DNA of 17,597 nucleotides from CAYFUT01 sp964346395 (GCA_964346395.1 CAYFUT010000054.1:1-17597); one strand, 5' to 3'. Shown: positions 6,358 through 13,877, counted from the first letter of the stretch. Translations and numbers: made by a program. Notes: generated from the letters alone by a model not told the origin.

Positions 6358-7359
6358 GATAAGATAGCAGTCTTGACAAGCGGGGGAGATGCCCCCGGCA
6401 TGAATGCTGCTGTGCGAGCAGTAGTTAGAAAAGCGCTTCATGAAGGTATAGAAATAATGGGGATTAAACGCGGTTATGCCGGGTTGATTGAAGGAGATTT
6501 TGTTAAGTTAGATAGGAGTTCTGTGAGTGATATTATTTATAAGGGAGGAACTTTTCTGCGGTCAGCTCGGTGCGAAGAATTTAAGACAGAGGTTGGGCGG
6601 CAGAAAGCAGCTGAACAGCTGCAGAAAGAAGAGATTGAAGGTTTGATTGTAATTGGTGGTGATGGTTCCTTTATGGGAGCTAAATTATTGAGTGAAGAAA
6701 CAGGGATTAATACTATTGGAGTGCCAGCTACTATTGATAATGATATTGCCTGTACTGATGACTGTATTGGTTATGATACTGCAATGAATACCATTATTGA
6801 GGCAATTAATAAAATTAGAGATACGGCCAGTTCTCATGAGCGTGCTTTTGTAATTGAAGCTATGGGGCGCCATGCTGGGTTTTTAACTTTAGCTTCCGGT
6901 CTGGCCGGAGGAGCAGAGTCCATTTTAGTTCCGGAAGTAGAATTTGATGTAGACCAGGTATGTGATCAGATTCAGGCAGATTATGAAGAAGGAAAGATCC
7001 ACAGTATTATCCTGGTAGCTGAAGGAGTAGAAGGCATTGGACAGCACTTCGAGACTGACCGTAATCTGCATGAAAGTAATGCCTTTATTTTAAGCCGCTT
7101 GATTAATGAAGAGACTGGTTTTGAAAGTAGAGCTATTGTATTAGGGCATATCCAGCGGGGAGGTGCTCCGACTGGTCGCGATAGATTATTAGCCAGCCGA
7201 TTAGGAGCAGCTGCTGTTGATTATCTGCTGGCGGGAGAAACTAATAAAATGGTAGGATTAATTCATAATGATGAGAAAATATTCCCGATTGTTGATGCAA
7301 TCGAAGGGAATAAACAGCTAGATATGGAGTTGTACGAACTAGCTAATATTTTAACTTAA
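6355..7359 (+). CDS. pfkA: 6-phosphofructokinase, TTG start
   Basis: Phosphorylates fructose 6-phosphate to fructose 1,6-bisphosphate, the committed step of glycolysis. The N-terminal ATP-binding GGDAPGMNA (10-18), the IGGDGS loop (100-105), catalytic TIDND (126-130), EAMGRHAG (168-175) and GHIQRGG are all present. Gly at 104 favours ATP over pyrophosphate as donor, since PPi enzymes usually carry Asp there. The second diagnostic site, normally Gly (ATP) or Lys (PPi), is Ala (VPATIDND), so ATP use is likely but not certain. At 334 residues it is somewhat longer than the common 320. It lies between accA and pyk, an order often seen in clostridia and relatives, and has a rare TTG initiation codon. 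Confidence 0.96.
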   Translation: MDKIAVLTSGGDAPGMNAAVRAVVRKALHEGIEIMGIKRGYAGLIEGDFVKLDRSSVSDIIYKGGTFLRSARCEEFKTEVGRQKAAEQLQKEEIEGLIVIGGDGSFMGAKLLSEETGINTIGVPATIDNDIACTDDCIGYDTAMNTIIEAINKIRDTASSHERAFVIEAMGRHAGFLTLASGLAGGAESILVPEVEFDVDQVCDQIQADYEEGKIHSIILVAEGVEGIGQHFETDRNLHESNAFILSRLINEETGFESRAIVLGHIQRGGAPTGRDRLLASRLGAAAVDYLLAGETNKMVGLIHNDEKIFPIVDAIEGNKQLDMELYELANILT

Positions 7360-7376
7360 AAGGGGGAGCAAAGCTA

Positions 7377-8825
7377 ATGAGAAAAACAAAAATTGTGTGT
7401 ACGATTGGACCTGCAAGTGATGATAAGGAGACTTTGTCGGAGTTGATTGATGCGGGAATGAATGTAGCTCGACTGAATTTTTCCCACGGAGATTTTGCTG
7501 AACATCAAAGCAAGATAGACAATATTCGTGAACTGAAGGAAGAAAAAGGAGAACCAGTTGCTTTATTATTGGATACTAAGGGGCCTGAGATTAGAACTGG
7601 GGAATTAAAAGGTGATGAGGATGTATTTATAGAGGATGGTCAGGAGTTTACGTTAACTACTGAGGAAATTAAAGGAGATAGTAATCGTGTTTCTGTTTCT
7701 TATGAGGGACTGCCGGAAGATCTGGAGCCGGGGGATGAAGTTTTAATTGATGATGGATTGATTGGTTTAGAAGTAACAGAGATAGAAGATACTGAAATTA
7801 TTTGTGAAGTTATTAACGGAGGTAAGCTTGGTTCTACCAAAGGTGTCAATTTACCGGGGGTACCAGTTAATCTACCGGCAGTAACTGAAAAGGATGTAAA
7901 GGATATCAAATTTGGAATTGAACAGGAGGTTGATTTTATAGCTGCTTCTTTTGTTCGGCGGGCATCAGATGTAGAGACTATCCAGGAAATTCTGGATGAA
8001 CATAACTCTGATATACATATTATTGCCAAGATTGAAAATCAGCAGGGAGTAGATAATCTGGATGAGATCTTAGAAGTAGCTGACGGTTTGATGGTAGCTC
8101 GCGGCGACTTGGGAGTAGAAATCCCGACGGAAAAAGTGCCTGCTACCCAGAAGGAAATGATTAAAAAATGTAACAAAGCCGGAAAGCCGGTTATTACTGC
8201 TACGCAAATGCTTGATTCTATGATTGAAAATCCTCGGCCTACGCGGGCAGAGGCAAGTGACGTAGCCAATGCTATCTATGATGGTACTGACGCTACTATG
8301 TTGTCTGGAGAAACTGCTATGGGTAAATACCCAATTAAATCAGTGGAAACAATGGCCAAAATTGCGATAGAAACGGAAAAAGGATTAAATTATGAGGATT
8401 ATTTACAGCAGGATGATTTATTGAATGATGAAATTAATTTTGCTGATAAATCATCTGATAATAGCATTACTAATTCAATTAGTTTTGCTACTTGTGAAAC
8501 TGCTTATGAGCTGAATGCATCAGCGATTATTACTTCTACGCAGTCAGGGTATACAGCTCGGATGGTATCTAAGCATCGGCCGCAGACTACTATTGTAGCG
8601 GTGACTCCCGATGAGCGGGTATTTAATAAATTGATTCTTTCCTGGGGAGTAAAGCCTCTCTTATCTTCAGGTGCTAAAGCTACTGATGAGTTAGTAGAAG
8701 AATCAATTAGTGCTGTTAAGAATGCTGGTTATGTAGATACAGGAGATATTGTAGTAATTACGGCGGGAACTCCCGTGGGCGCAACCGGATCTACTAATCT
8801 ATTAAAAGTAGAAATTGTGGACTAA
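7377..8825 (+). CDS. pyk: Pyruvate kinase
   Basis: Transfers phosphate from phosphoenolpyruvate to ADP, producing pyruvate and ATP at the end of glycolysis. The opening RKTKIVCTIGPAS, then NVARLNFSHG, LLDTKGPEIRTG, the catalytic lysine in IIAKIENQQG, the metal site VARGDLGVEIP, and TMLSGETAMGKYP follow in the normal order. The B domain occupies about residues 70-165 and the C-terminal allosteric domain about 350-482. There is no added PEP-utiliser domain of the kind found in Bacillus pyruvate kinases, so 482 residues matches the short form. AGGGGGAG at 7361-7368 precedes the ATG, 17 bases after the pfkA stop. A terminator follows at 8849, making pyk the last gene of the acc-pfk-pyk unit. Confidence 0.97.
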   Translation: MRKTKIVCTIGPASDDKETLSELIDAGMNVARLNFSHGDFAEHQSKIDNIRELKEEKGEPVALLLDTKGPEIRTGELKGDEDVFIEDGQEFTLTTEEIKGDSNRVSVSYEGLPEDLEPGDEVLIDDGLIGLEVTEIEDTEIICEVINGGKLGSTKGVNLPGVPVNLPAVTEKDVKDIKFGIEQEVDFIAASFVRRASDVETIQEILDEHNSDIHIIAKIENQQGVDNLDEILEVADGLMVARGDLGVEIPTEKVPATQKEMIKKCNKAGKPVITATQMLDSMIENPRPTRAEASDVANAIYDGTDATMLSGETAMGKYPIKSVETMAKIAIETEKGLNYEDYLQQDDLLNDEINFADKSSDNSITNSISFATCETAYELNASAIITSTQSGYTARMVSKHRPQTTIVAVTPDERVFNKLILSWGVKPLLSSGAKATDELVEESISAVKNAGYVDTGDIVVITAGTPVGATGSTNLLKVEIVD

Positions 8826-8848
8826 CTACAGCAAAGTTAAAGACAAGG

Positions 8849-8884
8849 GTGCGGGGCTTATTAAGTTAAGCTGCGCACTTTTTT
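8849..8884 (+). terminator. Intrinsic terminator after pyk
   Basis: GTGCG-GG-GCTT (8849-8859) pairs with AAGCTGCGCAC (8868-8878), interrupted by a two-base mismatch, and six T residues follow (8879-8884), with further T runs beyond. It starts 24 bases after the pyk stop. Confidence 0.87.
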
Positions 8885-8937
8885 ATCTTTTATCAGTTTA
8901 TATTTTTTAGAGTGGTGGTTAACTTGTTTGCAAGTTA

Positions 8938-9029
8938 GTTTAAGGTTGAGATTGAGTTTAAGTTAATCATACGAAATTTGCTTTTGTTGTTCTGATTTAC
9001 TCAATCTTAGCCTTAAACTCAAACTCAAT
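8938..9029. repeat. Hexamer-built inverted repeat, locus A (pyk-fxsA gap)
   Basis: The left arm (8938-8958, GTTTAAGGTTGAGATTGAGT) is complementary to the right arm (8998-9018) at 18 of 20 positions by hand count, with a loop of about 40 bases. The right arm continues as degenerate ACTCAA hexamers to 9029 and ends just before fxsA. The same arm sequence recurs at 12451-12548, 12623-12667 and 13431-13530. Confidence 0.75.
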
Positions 9030-9038
9030 ACATGAAGA

Positions 9039-9052
9039 AGGTGAGAGCAATG
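9039..9052 (+). promoter_or_regulatory. Ribosome binding site deciding the fxsA start
   Basis: AGGTGA (9039-9044) lies five bases before ATG at 9050. An upstream in-frame ATG at 9032 directly abuts the repeat and has no Shine-Dalgarno, so the start at 9050 is preferred. The reading MFIRLLALFIVIPLLEL matches the usual beginning of FxsA proteins. Confidence 0.75.
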
Positions 9053-9523
9053 TTCATTCGCTTGTTGGCGTTATTTATTGTAATTCCGCTGTTGGAACTG
9101 GCATTATTGATTAAGATTGGAGAGTATGTAGGTTTGATATGGACGATAATCTTGGTAGGGAGTACCGGAGCAGTGGGGATTTCCTTAGCTCGAGCTCAGG
9201 GTTTGGCCGTCATCAATAAGGTTAAACAGTCACTATCGCAGGGCCAACTACCCCAGAATAGTCTGCTGGATGGGATTTTAGTTTTGGTAGGAGCAGCCAT
9301 GCTGTTAACTCCTGGACTGTTAACTGATGTGGGTGGGTTTAGTTTAATTATCCCTGTTAGCCGGAAGTTAATTAGAACAGTAGTCAAGAAACAGTTGAAG
9401 GATAAATTTGAATTTACCAGTTATAATAATGATTATTATAATAATTTTGATTCAACCGAACCAGAAAGTGAAATTGATGAAGAAGAAATAATTGATATTG
9501 ATGATTATGAAGAAGTAGAGTAA
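9050..9523 (+). CDS. fxsA: FxsA family membrane protein
   Basis: Small inner-membrane protein of the FxsA family, named after the E. coli protein whose overproduction relieves F-plasmid exclusion of phage T7; its normal role is not well defined. With the start at 9050 it has 157 residues. Membrane segments are seen at about 3-22 (LLALFIVIPLLELALL), 27-45 (around GLIWTIILVGSTGAVG) and 74-95 (LVLVGAAMLLTPGLLTDVGG, a family hallmark). GISLARAQG follows the second segment, as in relatives. The C-terminal tail from about 125 is cytosolic, Asn/Tyr-rich and then strongly acidic (many Glu and Asp). It lies between the pyk terminator and a Lon-like protease gene and may share a transcript with the latter. 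Confidence 0.9.
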   Translation: MFIRLLALFIVIPLLELALLIKIGEYVGLIWTIILVGSTGAVGISLARAQGLAVINKVKQSLSQGQLPQNSLLDGILVLVGAAMLLTPGLLTDVGGFSLIIPVSRKLIRTVVKKQLKDKFEFTSYNNDYYNNFDSTEPESEIDEEEIIDIDDYEEVE

Positions 9524-9614
9524 TTGAAAATTGTGGTTTAGCTTTTCTTTGTGCAGGATAATTATTGAGTTTATAGAATTATAATAATAGTAGAAGAAGA
9601 GTAAATGTGTTATT

Positions 9615-9634
9615 GGGGGGAGGAGTTAATAGTG
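9615..9634 (+). promoter_or_regulatory. Ribosome binding site fixing a GTG start for the Lon-like protease
   Basis: GGGGGGAGGAG (9615-9625) is six bases before GTG at 9632-9634. The upstream ATG at 9605 would place this purine-rich site inside the gene and add nine residues with no family character. Confidence 0.8.
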
Positions 9635-12034
9635 GTTGAGAAGTTAACTGCTGAGCAATTAAATTGCAGCTGTACTCCTGAAAAATTTGACTTTACAACT
9701 ACTGCTGAGATAGATCATTTGACGGAAGAGTTAATCGGCCAGGATCGGGCAGTAGAAGCTATGAAATTGGGCTTGCGGGTAGAACAAGAAGGATATAATA
9801 TTTTCATGTCCGGTTTAACAGGGACGGGACGCCGGACTTATGCTCAAGCGCTGGCGGAGGAAAAATCGCAATCAGCAGAAGTGCCGCCGGATTTATGTTA
9901 TGTCTATAATTTTTCTAATCCGGAAAAGCCGCAGGCGCTGAAGTTACCGTCCGGGATGGGAAATTATCTGCAAGAAGATATGGAAAATTTAATTGCCGAG
10001 TTAAAAGAGGAAATTCCCGAGGCCTTTACTGGCGAAGAATATGAACAGAAGAAGAATGAAATTCGGGAAAAGTACCAGGAAAAATCAAATCAGCTGATGG
10101 AAAAGTTCAGCCAGGAAGCCCGAGAGCAGGGGTTTGTTCTGGAAAATACGGCCCATGGTTCAGTGCCGATTCCTTTAAATGGAGACGGCGAGCCGATTAG
10201 ACAGGATGAATTTCAGACCCTGGAGGAAAGTAAAAAGCAGGAAATTCGCGAAGAAAGTCAGAAAATTCAGAATGATCTGGAGCAGATTCAGCGTAAAATT
10301 CGGCGGTTAAAGGTAGAAGCGCAAGATGAGTTAAAGGAATTGGAGAAAAAAATTGCCGGCTCAGTAATTCAGCCAATTATAGCTAATTTGGAGGAAAAAT
10401 ATGAGGACTGTCCGCCGATTATTGATTATTTAGAGGAAGTACAGCAGGATATAGTGGAGAACTTAGATAAATTTAAAAATGGAGACCAAAATAATTCTTC
10501 GCAGCAGAAACTGGCTTTAGCTTATATGCAGCGCGGGAATAAAGAAGATTTTTTCAACCGCTATCAGGTTAATTTATTGGTTGACCACCAATCTACTGAC
10601 GGAGCACCGGTGGTTTACGAGTCTAATCCTAGTTATTATAATTTATTTGGTAAAATTGAAGGTAAGAGTGAATGGGGAACAATTAAAACTGACTTTACGA
10701 TGATAAAACAAGGAGCTATTCATGAAGCGAACGGTGGTTATTTAATTTTAAAGGCAGAAGATGTTTTAACTAAGCTGCGGTCCTGGGAAACTTTAAAACG
10801 GGTGTTAATCAACCAGGAAATTGTGGTGGAAAATATTGGAGAAGAATACCAGACGATGCCGATAGCTACCTTGAAGCCGGAAGGAATTGAATTAGATTTA
10901 AAAGTAATTATGTTCGGATCGCCGGTTATTTATCAGTTGCTGTATAATTATGATGAAGAATTTAAGAAGTTATTTAAAATTAAGGCTGATTTTGACGTAG
11001 AAATGGAACGAAATAAAGAAAATATGAAGAAATTTGCTTCTTTTGTTTCCGCAATTAGTGACCGAGAAGAGATTAAACATTTTACTGATGAGGCAGTAGG
11101 GAAAATTATCGAATACAGCAGTCGGCTGGCAGGAGACCGCAGCAAAATGTCTACCGAGTTCAATAAAATAATTGAACTTCTATTTGAAGCTGATGCCTGG
11201 GCAGGAACAAATGGAAATGATAATTATATAGATAAAGAAGATGTAGTTAAAGCTATTAGAAAGAAAGAATACCGCTCTAATTTAGTGGAAGAGAAAATTC
11301 AAGCTTTGATTGAAAAAGGCCATATTTTAGTTGATTTAGAAGGAGAAACTGTCGGACAGATCAATGGTTTGGCAGTTTATCAGACCGGCCAGTATTCTTT
11401 TGGCCGCCCGAGTCGAATTACAGCGCGGACCTATTTAGGTCAAAGAGGAATAGTCAATATTGAGCGAGAAGTGGAATTAAGTGGTAAAGTACATGATAAA
11501 GGAATTATGATTTTGTCCGGTTTTCTCGGCGGCAAATATGCTCAAGAGCAGCCGCTTAGTTTATCGGCTTCTTTAACTTTTGAACAAAACTATGGAGGCG
11601 TAGATGGTGATAGTGCTTCTTGTGCCGAATTAATTGCTCTTTTATCAGCTATTGCTGAGCTTTCGGTCAAACAAAATATAGCAATTACTGGTTCCTTGAA
11701 CCAGCGGGGAGAAATTCAGCCGATCGGTGGGGTTAATGAAAAGGTAGAAGGATTTTATAAAACTTGTCAATTAGCAGGTTTAACTGGGGAACAGGGAGTA
11801 ATTATTCCCCACCAAAATAAAGATAATCTTATGCTTAACCAAGAAGTGATTGAGGCAGTTAAAGCAGGAGAGTTTAATATTTATGCTGTTGAGAATGTAG
11901 AGGAAGCAATTGCAATTATGATGGATAGAGAGGCTGAGGAGGTTCATGCTCAGGTAAAGGAAAAATTAGGAGAATTGGCAGAAAAGGCGGCGGAGTTTAA
12001 AGCCCAAGCAGGGGAAGATGGCCAAAATACTTAA
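9632..12034 (+). CDS. Lon-like ATP-dependent protease (AAA_32/COG1067 type)
   Basis: Predicted cytosolic AAA+ serine-lysine protease of 800 residues, related to Lon but without the LAN substrate-binding domain. The P-loop is GLTGTGRRT (61-69), with Arg at the usual Walker A lysine. A long Glu/Lys/Gln-rich coiled-coil insertion covers about 130-285. Walker B-like GAIHEANGGYLILKAEDVL follows. In the C-terminal Lon protease domain the catalytic Ser is S661 in GGVDGDSASCAEL and the Lys is K704 in GGVNEKVEGF, 43 residues apart, as in E. coli Lon (679 and 722). The substrate is unknown; general protein quality control is inferred from the family. GTG start. The downstream hypothetical gene begins 17 bases after the stop, suggesting co-transcription. 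Confidence 0.9.
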   Translation: MVEKLTAEQLNCSCTPEKFDFTTTAEIDHLTEELIGQDRAVEAMKLGLRVEQEGYNIFMSGLTGTGRRTYAQALAEEKSQSAEVPPDLCYVYNFSNPEKPQALKLPSGMGNYLQEDMENLIAELKEEIPEAFTGEEYEQKKNEIREKYQEKSNQLMEKFSQEAREQGFVLENTAHGSVPIPLNGDGEPIRQDEFQTLEESKKQEIREESQKIQNDLEQIQRKIRRLKVEAQDELKELEKKIAGSVIQPIIANLEEKYEDCPPIIDYLEEVQQDIVENLDKFKNGDQNNSSQQKLALAYMQRGNKEDFFNRYQVNLLVDHQSTDGAPVVYESNPSYYNLFGKIEGKSEWGTIKTDFTMIKQGAIHEANGGYLILKAEDVLTKLRSWETLKRVLINQEIVVENIGEEYQTMPIATLKPEGIELDLKVIMFGSPVIYQLLYNYDEEFKKLFKIKADFDVEMERNKENMKKFASFVSAISDREEIKHFTDEAVGKIIEYSSRLAGDRSKMSTEFNKIIELLFEADAWAGTNGNDNYIDKEDVVKAIRKKEYRSNLVEEKIQALIEKGHILVDLEGETVGQINGLAVYQTGQYSFGRPSRITARTYLGQRGIVNIEREVELSGKVHDKGIMILSGFLGGKYAQEQPLSLSASLTFEQNYGGVDGDSASCAELIALLSAIAELSVKQNIAITGSLNQRGEIQPIGGVNEKVEGFYKTCQLAGLTGEQGVIIPHQNKDNLMLNQEVIEAVKAGEFNIYAVENVEEAIAIMMDREAEEVHAQVKEKLGELAEKAAEFKAQAGEDGQNT

Positions 12035-12051
12035 AAAAGGGGGAACTATTA

Positions 12052-12450
12052 ATGAGAAAAACAAAATTTTCACCGCAGGAGATTAAAGATGGGATTGTGC
12101 ATGGGATTAATAATCGACATCACCCGTTTAATGAGCTGGAAATTGGGAAGGGCTCTCTCTGGAATAAATGTATGGCGGTGATAGAAGACCCTGATTTGAT
12201 GAATAAGATGATTTTCTGTAATGATGTACTGCAAATTCCGCCGGTGAAAGTATTTTTATCTCTGCCGCAGGAAAAGCAGGTGACTACTAATTTAAGTTTA
12301 AAAGACCGGAGGTTTTTAACTGCTTTATTTGATTATCTTTTTAAGTTTGTGTTTGAATACCAGGAGAAGCATACGAAACGGATAGATATAAGAGGTTTAG
12401 GAACAGCAGCGTATTATGCGGGGCGGAAATATAAAGTAGAAGTAGAATAA
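12052..12450 (+). CDS. Hypothetical protein, 132 residues, no recognised family
   Basis: I do not recognise this protein. It begins MRKTKFSPQEIKDGIVHGIN and has AGGGGGA at 12038-12044, seven bases before the ATG, so it is very likely translated. It has no signal peptide or convincing membrane segment. The middle contains Pro/Val-rich DVLQIPPVKVFLSL, and the second half is probably helical with many aromatics (FLTALFDYLFKFVFEY). The C-terminus is basic then acidic (YYAGRKYKVEVE). Two Cys (residues 40 and 57) and His-His near residue 23 do not form a clear metal motif. It lies 17 bases after the Lon-like protease and probably shares its transcript. A partner or substrate role is possible but there is no sequence support. 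Confidence 0.75.
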   Translation: MRKTKFSPQEIKDGIVHGINNRHHPFNELEIGKGSLWNKCMAVIEDPDLMNKMIFCNDVLQIPPVKVFLSLPQEKQVTTNLSLKDRRFLTALFDYLFKFVFEYQEKHTKRIDIRGLGTAAYYAGRKYKVEVE

Positions 12451-12548
12451 TTGAGTTTGAGGTAGAGGTTGAGATTGAGTAAGCTATAAAAAGCAGCAAA
12501 CAAAGTAATTGCTTTGTTTGACTTAAACTTAATCTTAGCCTTAAACTA
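12451..12548. repeat. Hexamer-built inverted repeat, locus B, with inner hairpin
   Basis: Immediately after the hypothetical gene's stop, 12451-12480 is five degenerate hexamers of TTGAGN form. The opposing arm at 12518-12548 (ending AATCTTAGCCTTAAAC) is its imperfect complement. Inside lies a perfect 9-base-pair hairpin, CAAACAAAG (12497-12505) with CTTTGTTTG (12512-12520). No T run follows the hairpin, so it is not an obvious terminator. Confidence 0.7.
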
Positions 12549-12622
12549 GGCAGCTGTTAGGCTGATTTATTTTTGTTTAGCACTTTTTTATGGAAAATTT
12601 TTGTGAATTTGACTTGATAGTT

Positions 12623-12667
12623 GACTTAAGTTAAAACTCAAACTCAATCTTAGTTTCAAGTTAAGTC
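12623..12667. repeat. Hexamer repeat arm, locus C, bounded by GACTTAA/TTAAGTC
   Basis: AACTCAAACTCAATCTTAG (about 12635-12653) is the same arm sequence as in loci A and D. It is bounded by the short inverted pair GACTTAA (12623-12629) and TTAAGTC (12661-12667). It may be the outer partner of the left arm at 12451, since that arm is complementary to it as well. Confidence 0.55.
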
Positions 12668-12685
12668 GCCGTCAGGCGGCTTTTT
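12665..12685 (+). terminator. Intrinsic terminator between the convergent genes
   Basis: GTCGCC (12665-12670) pairs with GGCGGC (12675-12680) around a GTCA loop, with one G-T pair, and five T residues follow. It is oriented to stop + strand transcripts of the protease operon. On the - strand the hairpin begins two bases past the end of the DUF4130 gene, but only a poor T tract (TTAACTT) follows, so bidirectional action would be weak. Confidence 0.75.
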
Positions 12686-13418
12686 ATTCTTTTTCTACCA
12701 AGTGTTTCCAGTATTTTTTCGGCATGTTCTGCTGCTGTAGTTTTAAATTGGTGCGGTTTTCAACTGCTGTACTGGAGAAAAATTCCTTCCACAATGTCTG
12801 GTATTTAACTTCCTGAGTTGAAACTTCTACTTCCTGCTCTGTTAAGGGGGTCAACTGCCACTCTTCTTGGTTGTAAACAGCAGCCTGCCTGCGGTTTAAA
12901 TCATGAATAATCCAGTTTTGGTCGGCTAACCGTCGGCTGAAATGGCGGGCTAGAATGGAGATTATATTATAGTCAGGTTCCAGAGGAGCGTAATAAATTC
13001 CATTATCTAAAGTTCGAAACCGGAGAAGTCCTTTCATCTTATGTGCTTCCCGACCTACTTTTTTTCTGATGCTTTTGATTTTGTCCACTGTAGAATTACT
13101 GTGCAGTTTATTAACTTTGGCTCCGTGTTTGAAGGCTAATTGCAAATAATTATAAATGGTAGTTTCCATGCGCTTTACTTCTGACAAATAAGCGTAGTAG
13201 ACTGAAGTTAGAGTATAGTTGGAAACTTCAGTTTGGATTCCCTGGTACACTTTATCGGATTTTACTTGGTTAGTAGCAATTTCTTTTTTTTGGCTGAATA
13301 GATGAGCAGAATAGTGCTCTTCTCGGATGATTTCATCAGGCGCCTGACTGTTATAAAAGGCTTCGTAAATGGCAGTTAAGAGGCCGGGAAAACTGCCGTC
13401 GTAAACGAAATAGAGCAT
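12684..13418 (-). CDS. TIGR03915/DUF4130 family putative DNA repair protein
   Basis: A 244-residue protein of the family usually called SAM-associated putative DNA repair or DNA metabolism protein. Family hallmarks are the opening LYFVYDGSFPGLLTAIYEA, the middle KVGREAHKMKGLLRFR, and DNGIYYAPLEPDYNI followed by DQNWIIHDLNRRQAAVYN. Its molecular function is unproven. Family members are generally found beside a radical SAM protein (TIGR03916) with which they are thought to act. No such gene is on either side here, so either the partner is elsewhere or this copy stands alone. The start is well supported: reading the - strand, AGGAGGGG precedes ATG by four bases. It is the only clear - strand gene of the window and is bracketed by hexamer repeats on both sides. 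Confidence 0.87.
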   Translation of the reverse strand: MLYFVYDGSFPGLLTAIYEAFYNSQAPDEIIREEHYSAHLFSQKKEIATNQVKSDKVYQGIQTEVSNYTLTSVYYAYLSEVKRMETTIYNYLQLAFKHGAKVNKLHSNSTVDKIKSIRKKVGREAHKMKGLLRFRTLDNGIYYAPLEPDYNIISILARHFSRRLADQNWIIHDLNRRQAAVYNQEEWQLTPLTEQEVEVSTQEVKYQTLWKEFFSSTAVENRTNLKLQQQNMPKKYWKHLVEKE

Positions 13419-13430
13419 TGTACCCCTCCT

Positions 13431-13530
13431 AGTTTGAGTCTGAGGCTGAGGTTGAGCTTGAGGTTAAGCAACCGTTACAACTAATGGTTATAATGGTTTA
13501 CTCAATCTTAAACTCAACCTCAAACTCAAT
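13431..13530. repeat. Hexamer-built inverted repeat, locus D (upstream of the DUF4130 gene)
   Basis: The left arm at 13431-13468 (TTGAGT, CTGAGG, TTGAGC type hexamers) is imperfectly complementary to 13497-13530 (ACTCAATCTTAAACTCAACC and on to ACTCAAT), about 20 of 25 central positions by hand count. The loop of about 28 bases is unrelated to the loops of loci A and B. It starts where the ribosome site of the - strand gene ends, so it would lie in that gene's promoter or leader. Confidence 0.75.
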
Positions 13531-13789
13531 GTATTATATCTATAAAAACAAACTGATTGAAAAAATATACATTAAGTTAACGCACATGAATTTAGTACAA
13601 GAATTGTATCATATTTATTTCAAGTTATCAATCATACATAAAAATGGTTATGTTTTAAGAAATATTTCTGCTGATAAAATATTCACTTGGGTTTTATAAT
13701 TTTTACATCATAAAATAAATTTTTAATTAATTTTCATAAACTTTGTTTAATTATAGCAGAAAAGAGAAACATTAATGTTTTTAAGATAT
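13531..13789. other. AT-rich gap without a credible gene
   Basis: This stretch of about 260 bases before the transporter promoter is very AT-rich. A 71-codon open frame (13484-13699) crosses it, but it starts inside repeat locus D, has no ribosome binding site, and is composed of Ile, Tyr, Lys and Asn as expected from AT-rich noncoding DNA. I see no RNA gene, riboswitch or mobile element here. Confidence 0.55.
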
Positions 13790-13801
13790 AAACACGTGTT
13801 T
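13790..13801. promoter_or_regulatory. Palindrome at the -35 box, possible operator
   Basis: AAACACGTGTTT is a perfect 12-base palindrome that overlaps the -35 hexamer (13800-13805) by two bases. The position suits a repressor site, or an activator site just upstream of -35. It does not match an operator that I recognise. Confidence 0.4.
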
Positions 13802-13828
13802 GACAAATTTAATATGAATTATTATAAT
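13800..13828 (+). promoter_or_regulatory. Perfect consensus sigma-70/sigma-A type promoter for the peptide transporter operon
   Basis: TTGACA (13800-13805) and TATAAT (13823-13828) are separated by exactly 17 bases. The start of transcription should be near 13835, giving a leader of about 80 bases before the binding-protein gene. A full consensus at both boxes with ideal spacing is uncommon and implies strong basal activity, probably held in check by a regulator. Confidence 0.87.
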
Positions 13829-13840
13829 AAATGTTACGTT

Positions 13841-13877
13841 GACATAAGTTTAACATAAATTTATGTCTTTATTTTTT
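13841..13877 (+). promoter_or_regulatory. Leader inverted repeat followed by T run: operator or attenuator
   Basis: GACATAA (13841-13847) pairs with TTATGTC (13861-13867) around a 13-base loop, and a T-rich run (TTTATTTTTT) follows to about 13877. It lies just after the predicted transcript start. The stem is AT-rich, so as an RNA terminator it would be weak. It could equally be a DNA operator. Confidence 0.45.

Noticed and set aside
9565..9585. Possible promoter before the Lon-like protease (TATAAT at 9580-9585)
   Set aside because: The only -35-like hexamer (TTGAGT at 9565-9570) is nine bases away, too close, and the region is generally AT-rich.
9605..9631. Upstream ATG for the Lon-like protease
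   Set aside because: The strong GGGGGGAGGAG site falls after it and is correctly spaced for the GTG at 9632.
13484..13699. 71-codon open frame on the + strand before the transporter operon
   Set aside because: It starts within the hexamer inverted repeat, has no ribosome binding site, and has the composition of AT-rich noncoding DNA. No known domain can be seen.
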